A stretch of 64,000 bases of DNA, taken from assembly GCF_028649435.1 (NCBI RefSeq), contig NZ_JAQSIN010000005.1; one strand, given 5' to 3'. Shown in pieces: positions 32,986 to 41,358 of this stretch. The notes beneath the pieces were generated by a model. That model worked only from the letters and a program-made list of their open reading frames with translations. It was not told where the DNA came from and ran no database searches. The position numbers and the translations under genes were made by a program. Within the stretch, counting starts at the first letter, position 1. The number at the start of each line of letters is the position of its first letter. Origin of the DNA: Curvibacter microcysteis. Its GTDB lineage: Bacteria; Pseudomonadota; Gammaproteobacteria; Burkholderiales; Burkholderiaceae_C.

Positions 32986-33885
32986 ATGGACCAACACGTC
33001 TTGGGCGCTGCGCCCCCGCGCCAACGCGCTGCACCCCGCCGCGCTGCCCCCTCGTCGGCATGGCGCTGGCGCGCCTGGGCCTGGGCCGGGGTGCTGCTGG
33101 CCCTGATGGGCGCAGGCGCGCTGCCAAGCCACGCCCAAACCCAGGCCCACCCGGCGCCCGCAGTGGCCCCGGGTGCCGCCTTCCAAGTGCCCACCCGCGA
33201 GGGCGTGAGCACGGTGGTGTATTGGCAGGCGGTCGACTCGGCCCGCGCCACGGTGTTGCTGTTTCCGGGGGGCGGCGGCGGCTTTGGCACCGTCAGCCAG
33301 GGCCTGCCCAGCGGCGGCAATTTCCTGGTGCGCTCGGTGCCGTATTTTCTGGCGCAGGGCTTGAATGTGGCGGTGTTGGGGCGGCCCAGCGACAGCGCCG
33401 ATCTGGGCTATGCCGACCGCATCGCGCCGGCCCATGCGCGTGATGTGGCGCAGGTCATCGCCTGGGTGCAGGCGCGCAGTGCCGCCCCCTTGTGGCTGGT
33501 GGGCACCAGCCGGGGCACGGTGTCGGTGCTGGCGGTGGCTCTGGCGCGCCAAGCGCAAGGGGAGATCGCGGGCATCGTGCTGTCCTCCAGCATCCTGAAC
33601 TCCGCCAAGCCGGGCGCGCTGCCGTCACAGGATTTGGCGAGCCTGCGCCTGCCCGTGCTGATGGTGCACCACCGGCAAGACGCTTGCGGGGTGTGTCCGC
33701 CGCAGGCTTTGCCGGCCGCATTCGAGGCGCTGACGCAGGCGGCCGTCAAAAAATTGATGTGGGTGGACGGGGGCCGTGTGCCGCGCGGCGAGGCCTGCGG
33801 GCCCTGGCACCACCATGGCTATGTGGGCCAAGAGCGCGAGACGGCCGAGCAGATCGCGCAGTGGCTCACCGCGCCCACGCCCTGA
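32986..33885 (+). CDS. Secreted alpha/beta hydrolase
   Basis: A 299-residue predicted exported hydrolase. After an Arg/Pro-rich n-region, a hydrophobic signal (about residues 27-50) ends at GALPSHA-QTQA. The nucleophile elbow is LWLVGTSRGTVSVL (Ser about 169), and a glycine-rich oxyanion segment FPGGGGGFG occurs earlier. A pair of Cys residues (DACGVCPP) may form a disulfide, and the late His is in GPWHHHGYVG. The ATG at 32986 has AAGG 7 nt upstream; an in-frame ATG at 32965 is less likely. It is a single gene with no informative neighbours. Confidence 0.85.
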   Translation: MDQHVLGAAPPRQRAAPRRAAPSSAWRWRAWAWAGVLLALMGAGALPSHAQTQAHPAPAVAPGAAFQVPTREGVSTVVYWQAVDSARATVLLFPGGGGGFGTVSQGLPSGGNFLVRSVPYFLAQGLNVAVLGRPSDSADLGYADRIAPAHARDVAQVIAWVQARSAAPLWLVGTSRGTVSVLAVALARQAQGEIAGIVLSSSILNSAKPGALPSQDLASLRLPVLMVHHRQDACGVCPPQALPAAFEALTQAAVKKLMWVDGGRVPRGEACGPWHHHGYVGQERETAEQIAQWLTAPTP

Positions 33886-33909
33886 GCGTGCGCCCGATGA
33901 ATGCGGCGC

Positions 33910-34551
33910 TTACTTGTTGGACGCCAGCAGCAGGCCGGCCGCCCCCATGAAGAAGCCACCCGTGGCCTTGTTCAGGCGCACCACACCGCGTTGCGTGGTG
34001 ATGAGGCGGCGCAGCTGCAGCCCGCCCAGGGCGTAGGCCAGCGTGGCGACAAACTCAGCGCACAGGTAGGTGGGGCCCAGCACGGCAAACTGCGGCGCGG
34101 CAGGCAGGGCCGGGTCGATGAACTGCGGAAAAATCGCTGCGAACAAAATGATGGCCTTGGGGTTGGTGATGCCCAGCAAGAACTCCTGCAGCACCAGGGC
34201 CCGCCGTTTGGGCGGAGCCGAGGGCGTGGCGGTGCCAGCCGGGCTGTCGAGCTGGCTCAGGCCACTGAATTCACGGCTGCGCCAGGCGCGCCAGCCGAGG
34301 TAAAACAGGTAGGCCGCCCCCGCCCATTTGACCGCCAAAAACGCGGTTTCAGACGCCAGCAGCATGGCGCCCAGGCCCACCGCCGACACGGTCAGGAACA
34401 CCGCAAACGCGCTGACACGGCCCAGCGTGCCGATCAGCGCCGCCCCCACCCCTTGGCGGATGCCGTTGTTGAGGGCGCAAAAATTGTTCGGCCCCGGGGT
34501 CAAGGCAATGGCCACGGCCACAGGGAAAAACAAAACGGCGTTCATGCTCAT
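33910..34551 (-). CDS. LysE/RhtB-family amino-acid exporter
   Basis: A 213-residue membrane exporter with six predicted helices. It has the N-terminal family motif ALTPGPNNFCALNNGIRQGVGAALIGTLGR (about 16-45) and the conserved NPKAIILFAAIFPQFID in the middle (about 131-147). The start is ATG at 34551, with a second ATG six bases later. LysE-family proteins export basic or neutral amino acids or related metabolites by proton antiport. It stands alone between convergent and unrelated genes. Substrate is not predictable. Confidence 0.92.
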   Translation of the reverse strand: MSMNAVLFFPVAVAIALTPGPNNFCALNNGIRQGVGAALIGTLGRVSAFAVFLTVSAVGLGAMLLASETAFLAVKWAGAAYLFYLGWRAWRSREFSGLSQLDSPAGTATPSAPPKRRALVLQEFLLGITNPKAIILFAAIFPQFIDPALPAAPQFAVLGPTYLCAEFVATLAYALGGLQLRRLITTQRGVVRLNKATGGFFMGAAGLLLASNK

Positions 34552-34678
34552 GGGGGGCTCCTGGGCCAGCCCGAAGCGGGCGGCGGGTGGTCAAACGCTG
34601 GCCGGGGCCAGGTGCCCAGTTTTTAGCACAGCGCGTGCCAGCCTGCAGTGCCTTGGCGGGCACCGCAGGCCATCCGCG

Positions 34679-36055
34679 TCAATAGCCCACTTCTTTGAGG
34701 TAGCTCGCGCGTGCCGCAAAAGCGGTGTTGGCAAAGTCGCTGAACACCCCGTCCACGCCCGCGCGGTAGAAGGTCAGGTACTCGGCCACCGGGTCGCCCT
34801 TGTAGAGACCGGCCAGGTACTTTGACTCGTTGCGGAAGGTGTAGACGTGCACGAACAGGCCGGCCGCATGGGCATCGGCGATCACGCTGTTGGGCGTGAC
34901 CGAGTTCACGTCCGCCATCGAGCCGCTGTAGCCGGCGGTGGTGGGGAAGGGCGACACCTTGAGCGCCATGACCTGGGGCTTCCAGGGGCCGATGCCGTCG
35001 GCGTAGGTCTTGATCTCAGCTAGGCCTGCCGGCGTCAGCATGGTGCCGAAGTAGCGACCATCGCCCGCCAGGGTCCAGCTGTAGGGGCGGCCATCGACGA
35101 AGTTGTATTCGTCATTGGTCTGGTAAATCATCTCGCCGGTTTTGAAGTTGATGTCATTGCCGTCCACCAGCTGAACCGCCCGAGTGGCCAGGCCGATGGA
35201 GCGCATGTACTTCAGGCTGGCCGGGTCAAAGCTCTGCACCAAGATGGGGGAGGTCTTGGTGTTGAGGTTGTTGTCCTTGATCAGCTTGACCAAGGCGTCT
35301 TCAAACGGGTGGGTGCCGGTGCCGCAGCCATTGGCCATGGCTTGGGCGTTGTTCCAGTAGGGGTTCTTGGTTTCCGGGTAGACGCTCAAGGCGCGGCCTG
35401 TCTTGGCGCTCTGGACCTTGGCGATGTCGATCAGTTCCTGGAAGGTCAGGATCGGGTACTTGCCATTCAGGTTGCTCGGGCGCTGGTCGCGCGCATCGTA
35501 GGTGGTGCCGCCCAGCCACTGCTTGAGTTCGGCCACGGTGAAGTCGGTGATGGACCAATCGCCGGTGTGGTCTTCGCCGTCCACCACCAGGGACTTCAGC
35601 ACCGACTTCGGGTCCTTGGGGTTGGTCAGGTCGCTCAAGTAGGTGGCCGGGCCACCGTACTGCGCCAGCGAATAGCTCACCGGCACCTGCACGCCGGGCA
35701 CCGTGCGCTTGCGCGCGGCCACCACGGGGTTGGTCAGGGCCACCGTGCTGATGTTGGTGTTGTCGCTCAGCCAGGGGTTGTGGCGGACGACCAGCACGCA
35801 GTCCTTGCTCATGTGCAGATCGGCTTCCAGCGAATCGGCGCCAGCGGTGGCGGCCGCTTCGTAAGCCGGCTGGGTCTCTTCGGGGTACAGGCCCGGCAGG
35901 CCTCGGTGGCCGATGACCAGCGGCACGCTGCCGTCCAGGGTTTTGAGCCAACTGCTGTTGCTGCTGCCACCGCCGCCGCAGGCGCTCAGGCCCAGCACCA
36001 GGGTGGTCAGGGCCAGGCCGCTCAGGCCCGGCAGGCGTTTGGGTGTGAATGTCAT
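34679..36055 (-). CDS. Glycerophosphodiester phosphodiesterase lipoprotein
   Basis: A 458-residue enzyme that hydrolyses glycerophosphodiesters to glycerol-3-phosphate and an alcohol in the periplasm or at the outer membrane. A lipobox LGLSAC (Cys at about 25) predicts a lipid anchor, followed by a Gly/Ser linker. Catalytic motifs are VIGHRGLPGLYPEET (His-Arg, first Glu) and LEADLHMSKDCVLVVRHNPWL. In the latter the usual His-Asp pair is His-Asn. Later active-site Glu and Lys candidates are in LSVYPETKNP and VMALKVSP. It is much longer than cytoplasmic UgpQ and closer to GlpQ-type periplasmic enzymes. It is divergent from nikR with a 108-bp gap. Confidence 0.9.
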   Translation of the reverse strand: MTFTPKRLPGLSGLALTTLVLGLSACGGGGSSNSSWLKTLDGSVPLVIGHRGLPGLYPEETQPAYEAAATAGADSLEADLHMSKDCVLVVRHNPWLSDNTNISTVALTNPVVAARKRTVPGVQVPVSYSLAQYGGPATYLSDLTNPKDPKSVLKSLVVDGEDHTGDWSITDFTVAELKQWLGGTTYDARDQRPSNLNGKYPILTFQELIDIAKVQSAKTGRALSVYPETKNPYWNNAQAMANGCGTGTHPFEDALVKLIKDNNLNTKTSPILVQSFDPASLKYMRSIGLATRAVQLVDGNDINFKTGEMIYQTNDEYNFVDGRPYSWTLAGDGRYFGTMLTPAGLAEIKTYADGIGPWKPQVMALKVSPFPTTAGYSGSMADVNSVTPNSVIADAHAAGLFVHVYTFRNESKYLAGLYKGDPVAEYLTFYRAGVDGVFSDFANTAFAARASYLKEVGY

Positions 36056-36163
36056 GTCAAGGGTCTCCGTCCCGTCGGTAAAGCGTGGAGTTTGGGGGGC
36101 TGCTGTGACGGCAGCGTGAATGCGCGGGCTCGCCCTACACTCCCAGCCCAGGAAGGACATCGC

Positions 36164-36628
36164 ATGGACCGCTTCACGATTTCGCTGGACGAGGATCTGG
36201 CCCACCAGTTTGACCACTTGATTGCCGCGCGCGGCTACCGCAACCGATCCGAGGCGGTGCGGGACCTGATCCGTGCCGCCATCGAACAAGACGGTCAGCG
36301 TGAAGCCCCCGCAGGCTATTGCGTGGCCAACCTGTCCTATGTCTACAAGCACCAGCAGCGCGAGTTGGCCGATCGACTGGCCACTCTGCAGCACCACAGC
36401 CACGACCTGACCCTGGCCTCCATGCGCAGCCAGCTGGACCACGAGCACTGCATTGAATCGGTGCTGCTCAAAGGGCCGACCGCCGAGGTGCGCCGCCTGG
36501 CCGACACCATCGTGGCCGAGAGCGGCGTGCGCCACGGCCAGGTCAATGTGGTGGCCTTGGAGCCCGACCAGCCCCATGTGCATGGCCCGGGCGGGAAGGC
36601 CCATGTGCACCTGCGGCCCCGCCGCTGA
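36164..36628 (+). CDS. nikR: NikR-like ribbon-helix-helix nickel regulator with altered metal site
   Basis: A 154-residue regulator. The N-terminal ribbon-helix-helix (MDRFTISLDEDLAHQFDHLI, then GYRNRSEAVRDLIRAAI) contacts DNA, and the ACT-like domain (about 52-135) binds nickel in NikR. Aligned with E. coli NikR, the His76 and Cys95 ligands are kept (QHHSHD; HEHC), but His87 and His89 are Arg88 and Gln90 (SMRSQLDHEHC). A C-terminal extension of about 20 residues carries two His-x-His motifs (PHVHG, AHVHL). AGGAAGGA precedes the ATG. The nicT permease gene follows 88 bp later with a NikR-like operator. The protein family is clear; metal specificity may differ. Confidence 0.9.
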   Translation: MDRFTISLDEDLAHQFDHLIAARGYRNRSEAVRDLIRAAIEQDGQREAPAGYCVANLSYVYKHQQRELADRLATLQHHSHDLTLASMRSQLDHEHCIESVLLKGPTAEVRRLADTIVAESGVRHGQVNVVALEPDQPHVHGPGGKAHVHLRPRR

Positions 36629-36688
36629 GGCCCCCGGGCCGCCGTCCCCGGCATACGCTGGATGGCGCATGGCCGCTCGGCCCATTTA

Positions 36689-36715
36689 GTAAGAGAATGT
36701 CCAAAAATTTCTTAC
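36689..36715. promoter_or_regulatory. NikR-type operator directly before nicT
   Basis: GTAAGA (36689-36694) and TCTTAC (36710-36715) are perfect inverted half-sites 15 bp apart. E. coli NikR binds GTATGA-N16-TCATAC, so arms differ at one position each and the gap is one base shorter. The right arm ends one base before the nicT ATG, so bound protein would cover the start region. Confidence 0.65.
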
Positions 36716-36716
36716 C

Positions 36717-37526
36717 ATGGACGTCTCCACCTCCTCCGACTGGCCCACGCTCCTGGCCCTCGCTTTTGTGCTGGGGCTCAAACATGGGCTGGACGCCGAC
36801 CACCTGGCCACCATTGACGGCCTGACGCGCCACAACAGCCGCCTGCAGCATCGTTTGGCGGCTTTTTGCGGCGGCTTTTTTTCGCTCGGCCACGGCGCGG
36901 TGGTCATGGCCACCGCGCTGGGTCTGTCGGTGCTGGCTGGGCACGGCCAGGTGCCTGAGTGGCTGGACGCGCTGGGCGCCTGGGTGTCGATTGGCTTCTT
37001 GCTGCTGCTGGGGGGGCTCAATCTTTGGGCGCTGTGGCGCACGGCGCCCGATCAAATGGTGCGACCGCTGGGCTTGAAGGCCTGGGGCCTGCGCGGCTTG
37101 CAGCAGGTCTCGAACCCGGTCATGGTGGCCCTGGTGGGGGCTTTGTTTGCCCTGTCGTTCGACACCTTGTCCCAGGCGGCCTTTTTTGCACTGGCTGGCG
37201 GGCGCCTGGGCGGGGCCTGGCCGGCGGCCAGCCTGGCTTTGGCGTTCTTGTTGGGCATGCTGGTCACGGATGGGCTCAATGGCCTGTGGATGGCGCGCTT
37301 GATGGCGCGCGCCGACCAAGTGGCCCGCCGCGCCTCGCGCGTGATGGGCCTGACCATCGTGGCCTTGAGCTGGGGGGTGGCTGGCCTGGGCCTGGCCAAG
37401 ATGTACTCGCCCACCGTCGATGCGTGGGCCGAGGGCAAAGAGCTGTTGTTGGGCCTGGCCGTGCTGGCCTCGCTGATGCTGGCTTTTGGGCTGGTGCTGC
37501 GCGGGGCGCGCCGCCGCTGGGCCTGA
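36717..37526 (+). CDS. NicT-family nickel/cobalt permease
   Basis: A 269-residue inner-membrane transporter of the HoxN/HupN/NixA family with about eight helices. Signatures are KHGLDADHLATID (the HX4DH nickel motif, about residues 22-34), FFSLGHGAVV (usual LGHSSVV) and ALFALSFDTLSQ (usual LGFDTxTE). All are recognisable but slightly divergent. No ribosome binding site precedes the ATG, because the operator-like repeat occupies that region. Translation may depend on a leaderless or very short-leader mRNA. With nikR upstream it forms a nickel uptake unit; no urease or hydrogenase genes are in this window. Confidence 0.92.
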   Translation: MDVSTSSDWPTLLALAFVLGLKHGLDADHLATIDGLTRHNSRLQHRLAAFCGGFFSLGHGAVVMATALGLSVLAGHGQVPEWLDALGAWVSIGFLLLLGGLNLWALWRTAPDQMVRPLGLKAWGLRGLQQVSNPVMVALVGALFALSFDTLSQAAFFALAGGRLGGAWPAASLALAFLLGMLVTDGLNGLWMARLMARADQVARRASRVMGLTIVALSWGVAGLGLAKMYSPTVDAWAEGKELLLGLAVLASLMLAFGLVLRGARRRWA

Positions 37527-37556
37527 AGACCCTGGGCGTCTGGCCTGCGGACCCCC

Positions 37557-38399
37557 TCAGCTGGCGTACTGCAGTCGGGCCACGGCCCGCAAGTGCTCGG
37601 CCGTGGTGCTGGGCAGGCCAAAGAACTCCAGGTAGGCCGGGATTTGCTCAAACAACATGTCCGAGCCCACCTGGTAGCGGCAGCCCCGTGCGGCCGCCGC
37701 GCTCAGGAAGGCGGTCATCTCTTTTTTCATGACCACCTCACCGACAAAGGTGTGGGGCTCCAGGCGCGACACGTCCATGGGGAAGGGGTCGCCCTCGTTC
37801 ATGCCCATGGGGGTGGCGTTCACCACCAGGTCAAAGCCGGCTGGGTCATTGGCGCCGGTCACCACCTGCAGCGCGGGGTAGTGCTGGCGCAAGCGCTGGG
37901 CCAGGGCCTGGGCCGAGACTTCGCGGCTGTCGTACAGGTGCAGCTCGGCCACGCCTGCGGCCGCCAAGGAGGCCGCAATGGCCGAGCCCGCGCCGCCGCA
38001 GCCCACCAGCAGGGCGCGCGCGCCTGCCAGCAGCACGCCTTTGCGCAGCACGCCGCGCACAAAGCCTTCTCCATCGAACATGTCACCCACCAGGCGGCCT
38101 TGCGCGTCGCGGCGCACGGCGTTGCAGGAGCCCGCGATCTGCACCGCGGTCGAGGCCTGGTCCAGCAAGGCCACGGTGCTGACCTTGTGGGGCATGGTGA
38201 TCAGCGCGCCGCACAGGTTGTCGAGCCCGAAGACCGAGCGCAAAAAGCCCGGAAAGTGCTCGACCTGGCTGGCCATGGGCACCACCACCACGTCGATGCC
38301 GGCGACTTCAAAGTAGGGGTTGTAGATCATCGGCGCCCGAAACGAGTGCGTCGGGTAGCCGATGTGGGCGATCAGCGAGGTGTTGCCGGTGATCTGCAT
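37557..38399 (-). CDS. Shikimate dehydrogenase-like oxidoreductase (AroE family, divergent)
   Basis: A 280-residue NAD(P)-dependent enzyme of the AroE/YdiB family. The catalytic Lys is in ALITMPHKVST (about 72) and the paired Asp in VGDMFDGEGF (about 109). The nucleotide loop is ALLVGCGGAGSAIAASLAAAG. The substrate-binding motif, normally SxSPxxHN, reads THSFRAPMIYN, so substrate preference may be altered. The gene is the last of an operon with a TRAP transporter and an AroQ-like dehydratase, 9 bp after the latter. A catabolic role on quinate, shikimate or a related polyol acid is inferred. Confidence 0.88.
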   Translation of the reverse strand: MQITGNTSLIAHIGYPTHSFRAPMIYNPYFEVAGIDVVVVPMASQVEHFPGFLRSVFGLDNLCGALITMPHKVSTVALLDQASTAVQIAGSCNAVRRDAQGRLVGDMFDGEGFVRGVLRKGVLLAGARALLVGCGGAGSAIAASLAAAGVAELHLYDSREVSAQALAQRLRQHYPALQVVTGANDPAGFDLVVNATPMGMNEGDPFPMDVSRLEPHTFVGEVVMKKEMTAFLSAAAARGCRYQVGSDMLFEQIPAYLEFFGLPSTTAEHLRAVARLQYAS

Positions 38400-38408
38400 G
38401 GGGGCTCC

Positions 38409-38861
38409 TCAGGCGGCGGCGCGCGCAGCCGACACGCCGGCACGCAGGCCCAGCAGGTAGCTGTCCACGCCAAAGCCACAGATCTGGCCCTTGACGATCT
38501 CGGCGAACACCGAAGTGTGGCGGAAGGCCTCGCGCGCATGGATGTTGGACATGTGCAGCTCCACCACGGGCACGGTCAGGATGGCCAGCGCATCGCGGAT
38601 GCCGTAGCTGTAGTGGGTCCAGGCGCCCGCGTTGATCAGCACGGCGTCTGTGCCGTCCTGGAAGGCGGCGTGGATGCGCTCACACATGGCGCTTTCGGCA
38701 TTGGTCTGGAAGGACGTCACCTCGGCGTTCAACTCGCGCCCCAGGTCCTGCAGTTGCTGGTCGATCTCGGCCAGCGTCACGGTGCCGTACTGGGCCGGGT
38801 CCCGTTTGCCGAACATGTTGTGGTTGATGCCGTGGAGCATGAGGACTTTGAGCGCGCGCAT
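38409..38861 (-). CDS. Type II 3-dehydroquinate dehydratase-like protein (AroQ family, divergent)
   Basis: A 150-residue member of the type II dehydroquinase family, which dehydrates 3-dehydroquinate to 3-dehydroshikimate as a dodecamer. The catalytic loop reads KRDPAQYGTVTL (Arg and Tyr conserved), and the C-terminal motif ELHMSNIHAREAFRH is nearly canonical. The opening LMLHGINHNMFG replaces the usual GPNLNLLG, and INAGAWTHYSYGIRDAL replaces NPGAYTHTS. These changes suggest a paralogue specialised away from aromatic amino acid biosynthesis. It lies in the TRAP operon between dctP and the AroE-like gene. Confidence 0.88.
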   Translation of the reverse strand: MRALKVLMLHGINHNMFGKRDPAQYGTVTLAEIDQQLQDLGRELNAEVTSFQTNAESAMCERIHAAFQDGTDAVLINAGAWTHYSYGIRDALAILTVPVVELHMSNIHAREAFRHTSVFAEIVKGQICGFGVDSYLLGLRAGVSAARAAA

Positions 38862-38944
38862 GGGGTGACCGTGGGGTGGGAATAGGGGCTTGAAATGAAC
38901 ACGGCCCGACCGCGTGGGCAGTCAGGCCGTGGCGTGGCTGGGGC

Positions 38945-39952
38945 TTACTTGCGCAGCTTGGCCAGTTCGGCTTGCAGGGCGTTGACCACGTCCACACCGG
39001 CGATGGCAGCGTGCTTCTCGATCACGGGCTTGAGCTTCTCGCGGAACTTGGTCAGCTCCGCGGCGTTGAACTCGGTCACTTGCATGCCGTGCTTCTTCAG
39101 GCTGTCCAGGGCGGCGCCAGACTGCTCACGCGACACACCGCGCTGGAACTTGGCGGCTTCCACACCGGCGTCGGCAATGATCTTCTTTTCATCCGCGCTC
39201 AGGCCGTCCCAGAACTTCTTGCTGATGATCAGCGACTGGGGGTTGTACTGGTGGTTGGTCACGGCCAGGTACTTCTGCACTTCGTACAGCTTGTTGGCTT
39301 CCACCACGGTGAAGGGGTTTTCCTGGCCGTCGATGGCCCGGTTTTCCAGCGCGCCATAGACCTCAGGGAAGGCCATGGGCGTGGGGTTGGCCCCCAGGGC
39401 GGTGACCCAGTCCACGTTGATGGCGTTGGGGATCACGCGCAGCTTCAGGCCAGCGATGTCTTCGACCTTGGTGATCGGGCGCTTGCCGTTGGTGATGTTG
39501 CGGAAGCCCAGTTCCCAGTAGGCCAGGCCGTGGATGCCCTTGGCGTCCAGGCGGTCGTGCATCATCTTGCCGAAGGCGCCATCGACCACGGCGTCGGCCT
39601 CTTGGGCATTGGCGAACATGAAGGGGAAGTCGAAGACCGAGAATTCCTTCAGCACATTGGCCAGGATGCCCGAGTTCATGACCATCATCTCCAGCGTGCC
39701 GCCTTGCAGGGCCGAGATGTTCTGGGCATCACCACCCAGCACGCCGCCGGCGAACACATTCACCTTCAGCTTGCCACCCGAGCGGGCGCTGACCAGCTCG
39801 GCAAATTTTTCCGCGCCAGTCACCAGCGGGTGGCCCTTGGGGTTTTGCGTGGCGAACTTGATGGTGCGCGGCTTGATGTCCTGGGCGGCAGCCAGGCCCA
39901 TGGAGCCCACGGCGATGGCGGCGATCAGGGTCTTCAGAAAAAATCGTTTCAT
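38945..39952 (-). CDS. TRAP transporter solute-binding protein (DctP family)
   Basis: A 335-residue periplasmic binding protein. The signal peptide is short (KTLIAAIAVGSMGLAAA-QDIKP). The family core is FDFPFMFANAQEADAVVDG and GLAYWELGFRNITNGKRPI, and the substrate Arg region is IAGLKLRVIPNAINVDWVTALGANPTPMAFPEVYGALENRAIDGQENP at about residues 166-213. It delivers a carboxylate to the DctQM membrane complex. It follows the dctM-like gene by 68 bp and precedes the AroQ-like gene by 83 bp. The ligand is probably a carboxylic acid processed by the downstream AroQ/AroE-like enzymes. Confidence 0.93.
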   Translation of the reverse strand: MKRFFLKTLIAAIAVGSMGLAAAQDIKPRTIKFATQNPKGHPLVTGAEKFAELVSARSGGKLKVNVFAGGVLGGDAQNISALQGGTLEMMVMNSGILANVLKEFSVFDFPFMFANAQEADAVVDGAFGKMMHDRLDAKGIHGLAYWELGFRNITNGKRPITKVEDIAGLKLRVIPNAINVDWVTALGANPTPMAFPEVYGALENRAIDGQENPFTVVEANKLYEVQKYLAVTNHQYNPQSLIISKKFWDGLSADEKKIIADAGVEAAKFQRGVSREQSGAALDSLKKHGMQVTEFNAAELTKFREKLKPVIEKHAAIAGVDVVNALQAELAKLRK

Positions 39953-40020
39953 GTTTGTCTCCAGTCAGGGGTCAGAGGCTTCAAAAAGAAGGGGCAGAAA
40001 GTGAGGGGGGAAAGAGAGCG

Positions 40021-41298
40021 TCAGTAGAACCAGCGCAGCGGTGCCAGCACGGTCTGCGGGAACAGCACCATGATGAACATCACGATGAACTGCGCGGCCA
40101 TGAAGGGCAGCACGCCGCGCGTGACTTCGTCCATCTTCATGCGCCCCACACCCGCCACCACGTTGAGCACCGTGCCCACCGGCGGCGTGATCAGCCCGAT
40201 CGAGTTGTTGATGATGAACAGCACCCCGAAGTACACCGGGTCAATGCCCGCGGCCTTGATCACCGGCATCAGCACCGGCGTCATGATCAGGATGGTCGGC
40301 GTCATGTCCATCGCCGTGCCCACCAGCATCACCAGCACCATGATGGCGATCAGCAGCAGGGTCTGGTTGTCCATGAAGGGCTTGAGCAGCTCCACCATCT
40401 GCGCGGGCAGGTTGGCCACCGTGATCAGCCACGACGACACCATGGCCGCCGCCACCAGGAACATCACCACCGCCGTGGTCTTGGCCGCGGTCGCAAAGAT
40501 CGGGTACAGGGCCTTGAGCGGCAGCTCGCGGTAAATCACGCTGGCCACGAACAGCGAGTACACCGCCGCCACCACCGCCGCTTCAGTGGGCGTGAACACG
40601 CCCATGCGCAGACCCACCAGGATGAACACCGGCAGCATCAGGGCCCACACCGACTCGCGCGCGGCCTTCCAGACTTCGGCGCGGGTCTTCTTCGGGGGCA
40701 GCGCCAGCTGCTCTTTGCGACCCACCCACCACCAGGTGAAGGCCAGGCCGACCGCGATCATGATGCCGGGGAAGATCCCAGCGATGAACAGCTTGCTGAT
40801 CGACACGTTGGCGGTCACGCCAAAGATCACAAAGCCGATGCTCGGCGGGATGATGGGGCCGATCACGCCCGAGGCCGCGATCAGGCCGCCCGAGACTTCC
40901 TTCTTGTGCCCGGCCTTGACCATCATGGGCAGCAGCAGCGCGGTGAGCGCGGCCGCATCGGCCACCGCCGAGCCCGACAGGGCCGACAGCAGGCAGGCCG
41001 CCAGGATCACCACATAGCCCAGCCCACCCTTGACGTGGCCGACCAGGGCCAGCGCGAAGTTGACGATGCGCTGGGACAGGCCGCCCACGTTCATGATCTC
41101 GCCAGCGAGCATGAAGAAGGGCACGGCCAGCAGCGGAAAGCTGTCGGCGCCGTTGATGAAGTTCTGCGCCAGGATCTGCGCGTCAAACAGGTCCAGGTGC
41201 CACATCAGGCCCACGCCGCTGGCCAGCAGCGCGTAGGCAATGGGGATGCCGAGCATCATGGCGCCGATGAGGCCGCCCAAAAAAATCAATACCGTCAT
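40021..41298 (-). CDS. TRAP transporter large permease (DctM family)
   Basis: A 425-residue inner-membrane subunit with about 12 hydrophobic segments, carrying sodium-coupled transport of the DctP-bound solute. Family signatures are FFMLAGEIMNVGGLSQRIVNFA, ALSGSAVADAAALTALLLPMM, GVIGPIIPPSIGFVIFG and, near the C-terminus, FGVLFIINNSIGLITPPVGTVLNVVAGV. It lies 60 bp downstream of the dctQ-like gene. The long open frame on the opposite strand is a GC-rich shadow. Confidence 0.95.
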   Translation of the reverse strand: MTVLIFLGGLIGAMMLGIPIAYALLASGVGLMWHLDLFDAQILAQNFINGADSFPLLAVPFFMLAGEIMNVGGLSQRIVNFALALVGHVKGGLGYVVILAACLLSALSGSAVADAAALTALLLPMMVKAGHKKEVSGGLIAASGVIGPIIPPSIGFVIFGVTANVSISKLFIAGIFPGIMIAVGLAFTWWWVGRKEQLALPPKKTRAEVWKAARESVWALMLPVFILVGLRMGVFTPTEAAVVAAVYSLFVASVIYRELPLKALYPIFATAAKTTAVVMFLVAAAMVSSWLITVANLPAQMVELLKPFMDNQTLLLIAIMVLVMLVGTAMDMTPTILIMTPVLMPVIKAAGIDPVYFGVLFIINNSIGLITPPVGTVLNVVAGVGRMKMDEVTRGVLPFMAAQFIVMFIMVLFPQTVLAPLRWFY

Positions 41299-41358
41299 GG
41301 CAAAGCGCTCCGGGGTCTGGGTGTTGTTGTCGTTGTCGTGGTGGGTGAGGGGGCGGGC

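Noticed and set aside
35740..36120. NikR operator between the GDPD lipoprotein gene and nikR
   Set aside because: No GTAAGA/TCTTAC-like pair was found there; the only match is before nicT.
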